From Gigaspora margarita (Eukaryota; Glomeromycota; Glomeromycetes; Diversisporales; Gigasporaceae): 64,000 bases of DNA. The position numbers were made by a program, and so were the translations under genes. The stretch spans positions 276,872 to 340,871 of the forward strand of contig WTPW01000432.1 of the NCBI GenBank assembly GCA_009809945.1. The letters run 5' to 3'. Below the pieces are notes generated by a model, which saw only the letters and a program-made list of their open reading frames with translations, did not search any database and had not been told where the DNA came from. This document shows positions 59,259-64,000 of the stretch, in pieces (position 1 is the first letter of the stretch; the number at the start of each line of letters is the position of its first letter).

Positions 59259-59692
59259 TATATATATTAAACAGAAATAAATATCGATATATAAGAAATA
59301 AATTATTATATTTTATAACAACGAAGATAAATCATATTAAATATCCATCAAGACTTTTATTTCAAAAAAAAAGTTAACTTAATTTGAATAAATTCAAGCT
59401 GACTAAAGACATCGCAAAATATATATGTTGATATTACGTCCATCCAGCTTAAAATAATCTAATTAGTCAGTTAAGGGCATCATGATTTGTGCTTGCTCGC
59501 TCTTAATACTTCTAAGCATAAACATACGGACGTTCAGTTGTTAGTTTTACTTTATAATTGTTTGTTTTTATTGAGAAGATACAACTTTAAATAAAAATAT
59601 TTAAATATTTTCAGTGTTAATAAAAGAAGTTTTTTCGATAAATTGTGTAATTAGACTATTCACACCACATTTGCCTAGTGAACACTGCGATA
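59259..59692. other. 3' flank of the phosphatase gene
   Basis: AT-rich, no supported feature. Confidence 0.5.
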
Positions 59693-60570
59693 CTAATAAT
59701 TGTTGATCTGCATCTCATCCTCATTTACACCATCTTCTACTGCTACCTCGGTAAAAATACAATTATTCTCTGATCCGTGCGATAGTGAGGAAGTGTCACC
59801 ATTTAATTCAAGTACCCAACCTTCATTGCTTCTTGTACATTTTGTCAAAGAGCACGTACCACAATTTATTACAGCGTTCCTTTGTTTAATTAAAGCTCTC
59901 ACTCCAGCGACTAATGATGCAGCGTGTGCAATTATCAAAACGCATTTGAGATCCTCTCCTGCATCTATTAAACTTTGCGTAGTTCTATCCAGCCTCTTTT
60001 GAAGTCCTTGGAGAGTTTCTCCATCATTAGGTAGCTTTGTTATAGGAATATATGCAGGATTGATGCGTGGAAAGAATTCACGTAAAACAGAAAGAGGCGC
60101 ACAATTAGGATAAGTTTTTGCCTCTAAAGGGTCATACCATTCGCTATTATTTAATAAAAGCTATTCAATTATTTCATATAAGCAAAAATTTTTAAGAGAT
60201 TATTAACATCAAATAAATCGGCCAACCTTAAACCATATTCGATAAAGACTTCTAAATCTAATTTATCCGCAATTATGCTTGCAGTTTGTAGTGTACGAAA
60301 AAGAGGACTAGAATAGATACGATCAATCTTTATATTGTTTTTCACAAAATATTGACTAAGCTCTTGAGCCTGGTTGCATCCATGTTGACTTAATCTAGAA
60401 TCCCAAGGTAAATTTGTCGGATAAGTTGCCTCATCAAAAATTGGCGAAATCCAATCCATTCTATGGCCATGCTTAATAAGAAAAAATCATTGGTAAATAT
60501 ATATTATTTATTATATATTCACTTAATGGAATAATTTTCTTACCCGCGCAAAATAGATCGTTTCTAACAT
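59693..60570 (-). CDS. Histidine phosphatase (phosphoglycerate-mutase-like; Tfc7-like type)
   Basis: Three exons, 60570-60544, 60471-60208 and 60160-59693, in phase, 252 aa. The 9-codon first exon ends at Arg of the RHG motif; splicing yields IYFARHGHRMDW (catalytic His10). SSPLFRTLQTA supplies the second phosphate-binding Arg, a GET motif follows (DGETLQGL), and IIAHAASLVAG supplies the second His (His176). The C-terminal phrase GWVLELNGDTSSLSHGSENN resembles fungal Tfc7-like proteins, the tau55 phosphatase-domain subunit of TFIIIC, but a single-domain phosphatase of unknown substrate is equally possible. Intron 2 is only 47 bp (GTTAAT...AATAG) and carries an in-frame stop, so splicing is required. 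The gene is complete by motif. Confidence 0.9.
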
Positions 60571-62142
60571 TTTCTATTACAAGAAGTTCAAAAGAGAAGA
60601 AAAATTGGTGCAACACTTTTTAGTGTTAATTTTTATATTCAAATCTAACCATAGGCGGTTAAGTATTAAATAATTTTGGATCTTATTTTAAAATAACGGT
60701 TTCATATTAAAAAGGATTAGACGATTAACAAAAAATCATTACTTAATACGTTTTTAATACCCGCAAATAGAAAATCTGGGACAGGTTATCGAATTTCAAA
60801 CTCCAATAACTCAACAATCAAACTGCATTAATGATCGTACGTAGCATTATAAATATATATATATATAGCATATATTTAAGTTTTTAACATTACAGCATTA
60901 TACAAATTAGTGATGGGCTAAATTGGATACGTATCATTACTTAATTAATAATTTAGAATTTAAGATTCAAATTTATGTAATTTTAATCCTAATTATGTAA
61001 TCAGTTTTTATATGAATAAAGAATTTTTAAACCAATCATATGCAAGATTTGGCGTGACTATTGAGATTAAAAGTGATATTCCTTATGAACTTTTTTATAT
61101 AGTTTTACTTTATGGGCCTTAGTGTTCCAAATCGTTAATTGAAAAACCAACTAGTTGGCAACTTTTCAACTAATCGATTCAAAAAAAATTTAAATTAATC
61201 GATACAATTAATCGTTAGCTATCAACTAGTTAATATCACGGGGATTAACGAATAATACCCTGATCCATATGTGAATAAGCGGAAACGAAGTTTCCGCTAA
61301 TTCCCAATGGATCAGGATATTATTATTACCAAACAACTAAACAACTATTACTATTATATAACAACAATCGCAACTATTAATTGGTAATTAATAGTACTTC
61401 TCGGGTTGAGATTTATCCGGTGTTCAATGTATTTTATACCAACTGGGTCCTCCAAAGCATAAAGACACTATTCTTGGATATCATATGAATTGCTCCGAGT
61501 ACCAATCATAGAGTCAGCACTTTACAGTTGTCATGTTTCAATTTCATTTATTAAAAAATGACTCGGGCGATTCTTGATGTAACAGATTATTAAAATAACA
61601 CCTTATTCATATTTATTAGTGTCACATGTTACATTTTTTTCAATTATATTTGAATCGTTCTTTTTTTAAAAAAAAATTATTGCTAGATATTAGACCCGTC
61701 ATTAAATGATAAGCCATTTTTAATCAATTTTACAATATAATCTATTATCTCTTCGTTTGTTATGCAGGCAAATTTGCCTGCAAAATTTATTTTTTGCATA
61801 ATTAAGTAGATAGGAGGTCCCCTAAAAAATATTTAATTAATTCTATACAATACTTTGGCAAAGGATTAATTTTAAATTTGTCATTAAAAATTTTACTAAT
61901 TAAAGATTATATTATCGGGACATGTCCAACTGAGTGCAATTACTTATAGATCAAATGAGTTGACTCACCCAATTTTATATGTAAATTTATGCAACAAAAT
62001 CATTTAAATTGAATTTATTTAAAAGTGTACATATAAAAGTCTCTTTAAATTTTAAATATATATATTCTTTGGCATTTATACTCTTTTGTTCAAAGTTTAG
62101 TTCTTAATTTTAAGCAGGGGGATGGGAATCTTCTACTAAAGT
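60571..62142. other. Gene-free region; one 58-bp hairpin element
   Basis: AT-rich. Contains the AACTAGTTGGCAACTTTTC / ATCAACTAGTTAA phrases near 61150-61230 and the hairpin at 61259-61316. The phrase aaatttgcctgcaaaattt near 61771 forms a small dyad. No gene. Confidence 0.5.
61259..61316. mobile_element. 58-bp hairpin element
   Basis: CCTGATCCATATGTGAATAA then GCGGAAAC, loop GAAG, then GTTTCCGC and TAATTCCCAATGGATCAGG; nearly a complete hairpin. It shares ATAAGCGGAAACG and the preceding atatcacgggg-attaa with the insertion in channel intron 3 (29852-29905). Confidence 0.7.
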
Positions 62143-62610
62143 TGACCAATTCTTTACTATGTCCTTTAAGTCAAATGAGTGACTCACCCTATATAATAAT
62201 ATGATTGGTCAAATAATCTTTTGAAAATATGAAAGATACCATTAAGTAAAGGCTTCTTGTCTAATAGTAGTTAAATCATCAAAATTGGCTTGGTGCATTC
62301 CAAGATATTTGGGATCAAAGAAAAGAACATAAGGATCTGCAAATTCACTGTTACACAAAGTATTATAAATTATAATATTTCGTGTAACAGTGAATTTGCA
62401 GATCCTTATATTCTTTTCTTTGATCCCAAATATCTTGGGATCCACCAAGCCAATTTTGATGATTTAATTACCATTAGAACTTTTATTAGGGCACAAAAAG
62501 CCTTTACTTAATAGCATCTTTCATATTTTTAAAAGATTATTTGACCAATCATATTATTATATAGGGTGAGTCACTCATTTGACTTAAAGGACATAGTAAA
62601 GAATTGGTCA
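62143..62610. mobile_element. 468-bp near-perfect palindromic element
   Basis: Begins TGACCAATTCTTTACTATGT and ends with its exact inverse. The arms pair over about 220 bp each with few mismatches and almost no loop (fold near 62370). The central part (GGATCAAAGAAAAGAACATA, AAATTCACTGTTACAC) is homologous to the arms of 58299-59258. Both strands carry an open frame (62242-62448 on - and 62290-62511 on +) encoding nearly the same peptide, because of the symmetry. Confidence 0.9.
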
Positions 62611-62870
62611 TCTAGGACTCCAAACATCTCTCATAGAGGTCATAAGGGCCGTGTTATTAATCACCTGATTATTTTTTATCAGAGGCCTACTCCCCCTCCC
62701 TCTTCTTTAATATATATATAGTCAGGTTCTTATATGTAATTTCAACTTTTTTTACCCCCTCCCCCCCTAAAAAATCACCTGATTTTTGTCACTCCCCTAA
62801 CTAATCTGCATAAATTTAGGCATTTTTGCTACCCCTAAAATCAAGTAAATTTGCTAAAAGTTAGACGATG
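62611..62870. other. Gene-free; pyrimidine-rich stretch
   Basis: C-rich runs (ctccccctccctc, ccccctccccccc) near 62690-62765 on an AT-rich background. No gene. Confidence 0.5.
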
Positions 62871-63240
62871 CAAAGTAAATTTTCTGGTTTTTATATTCCG
62901 GCCGGGTCAATTTTTGCTAATTTAAAATTTAAAATTTTTATTATCACATGATCTTTGCGAATTGTGATTGGCTAGTATCGTCTAATCCTAAAAAAAAAAA
63001 AAAAAGTAAAATTTCAATATTCTTCTTAAATATTTTTCTTAAATATTTATATCTTTAAATATTAAAAATACATTATTAAGTATACATTATTAAATAAATA
63101 CCTTATTAAATTGTTTTTTAATAAAAATTTTTTAAAATAAAAAATAAAAAAAATTTTTCATTATAAAAAAATAAAATCTGGGTTGGCGGGTCATTTAAAA
63201 TTATATATAATATGTAAACCAGAAAATTTACTTTGCTTGG
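62871..63240. mobile_element. TIR-like element (GCAAAGTAAATTTTCTGGTTT)
   Basis: GCAAAGTAAATTTTCTGGTT at left and AACCAGAAAATTTACTTTGC at right, with a second inverted pair GGGTCA / TGACCC further in. Interior AT-rich, no ORF. Confidence 0.6.
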
Positions 63241-63244
63241 CCTT

Positions 63245-64000
63245 AGATTATTATATATAAATTTTATAGTAATTTGCTAAAAACTAAATTATCATATTTA
63301 TTTTTATAAATCAAAATAATATATGTATTTTTGATTACTGAACAATTTTTTTAGAGCACTTTGTTAGAATCAATTAGTAAAATTTTGAGAATAATAGAAT
63401 TCTTTGTATTTTTATTAATAAAATTATATAAAATATTATAATTCTCAAAATTTTACTAATTGATTCTAATATTGTGCTCTAAGAATTTGTTCAGCACATA
63501 AAAATATATTATTCTAACATATTTAAAAATTAAGCATCTTTTCTTGAATTTTCAAGAAATATAAAAATAAATATGCCAGAATAATGTATTTTTATGTGCT
63601 GAACAAGTTTTCTTAGAGCACAATGTTAGAATCAATTAGTGAAATTTTGAGAATTATAATATTTTATATAATTTTATTAATAAAAATACTAAAAAATTCT
63701 ATGATTCGCACAATTTTACTAATTGATTCTAATAAGGTACTCTAAGAAAACTTGTTTAGCACATAAAAATATATTATTCCAATATATTTACTTTTATACT
63801 TCTTGAAAATTTAAGAGAAAATACTTAATTTTGGTTTTTTGATCGAAAAATTCAAAATAAGCATTTTTTCTTAAATTTTCAAGAAATATAAAAGTAAATA
63901 TGCCGGAATAATGTATTTTTATATGCTATACAAGTTTTCTTAGAGCACAATATTAGAATCAATTAGTAAAATTTTGAGAATTATAATATTTTATATAATT
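63245..64000. repeat. Alternating-orientation satellite (second array, runs off the window)
   Basis: Units GAACAAGTTTTCTTAGAGCA...AATCAATTAGTAAAATTTTG alternate with their inverse, with AATTTTATTAATAAAAATAC at the fold points. Same family as 39960-41580, different subfamily. Continues past the window end. Confidence 0.85.

Overview
The window looks like nuclear DNA of an arbuscular mycorrhizal fungus (Glomeromycotina, most likely Rhizophagus). This is inferred from three things. The DNA is extremely AT-rich. Genes are split by short GT-AG introns. The gene families are typical of that lineage: a tyrosine-kinase-like protein with a Cys4 finger before the kinase domain, a stand-alone MLKL-like N-terminal domain, a propeller-like plus ion-channel fusion, and many hAT elements. 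Short TTAGGG runs fit a fungal telomere repeat. Most of the window is repeat and decayed transposon. Scattered N bases mark unresolved positions.

Six intact multi-exon genes can be modelled with every intron phase consistent: (1) an alpha/beta-hydrolase-3 esterase, + strand, 16299-18563, 449 aa; (2) a stand-alone MLKL-like four-helix protein, - strand, 23784-24744, 222 aa, with a broken paralogue at 20545-21332; (3) a WD-like/TRP-like ion channel, + strand, 27105-31045, 1103 aa; (4) a tyrosine-kinase-like protein lacking the catalytic Asp, - strand, 31868-33278, 440 aa, tail to tail with the channel; (5) gamma-tubulin complex component 5, - strand, 46505-51766, 15 exons, 945 aa, sharing a 172-bp divergent promoter with (6) a LENG1 homologue, + strand, 51939-53280, 298 aa. 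A seventh gene, a histidine phosphatase of the Tfc7-like type (252 aa), lies at 59693-60570 on the - strand.

By region: 0-5 kb is low-complexity DNA, degenerate tandem repeats and a truncated vWA pseudogene. 5-9 kb is a decayed ZBED-type hAT transposase gene. 9-15 kb holds minisatellites and inverted-repeat elements. 16-33 kb is the gene-rich part, with several small terminal-inverted-repeat (TIR) elements. 35-36 kb is a remnant resembling the DUF6570/Helitron helper region. 37-46 kb is a transposon graveyard in which nested hAT elements and a 2.4-kb TIR element can be dated relative to each other, because unoccupied copies of their target sites lie at 37-38 kb. 46-53 kb is the GCP5/LENG1 pair. 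54-64 kb is nested TIR elements, two long near-perfect palindromes and an alternating-orientation satellite.

The genes do not form one pathway. The most notable features are the MLKL-like protein pair, the kinase with HRN in place of HRD, and the palindromic elements. The palindromes would make long hairpin RNA if transcribed, and one of them encodes nearly the same peptide on both strands.
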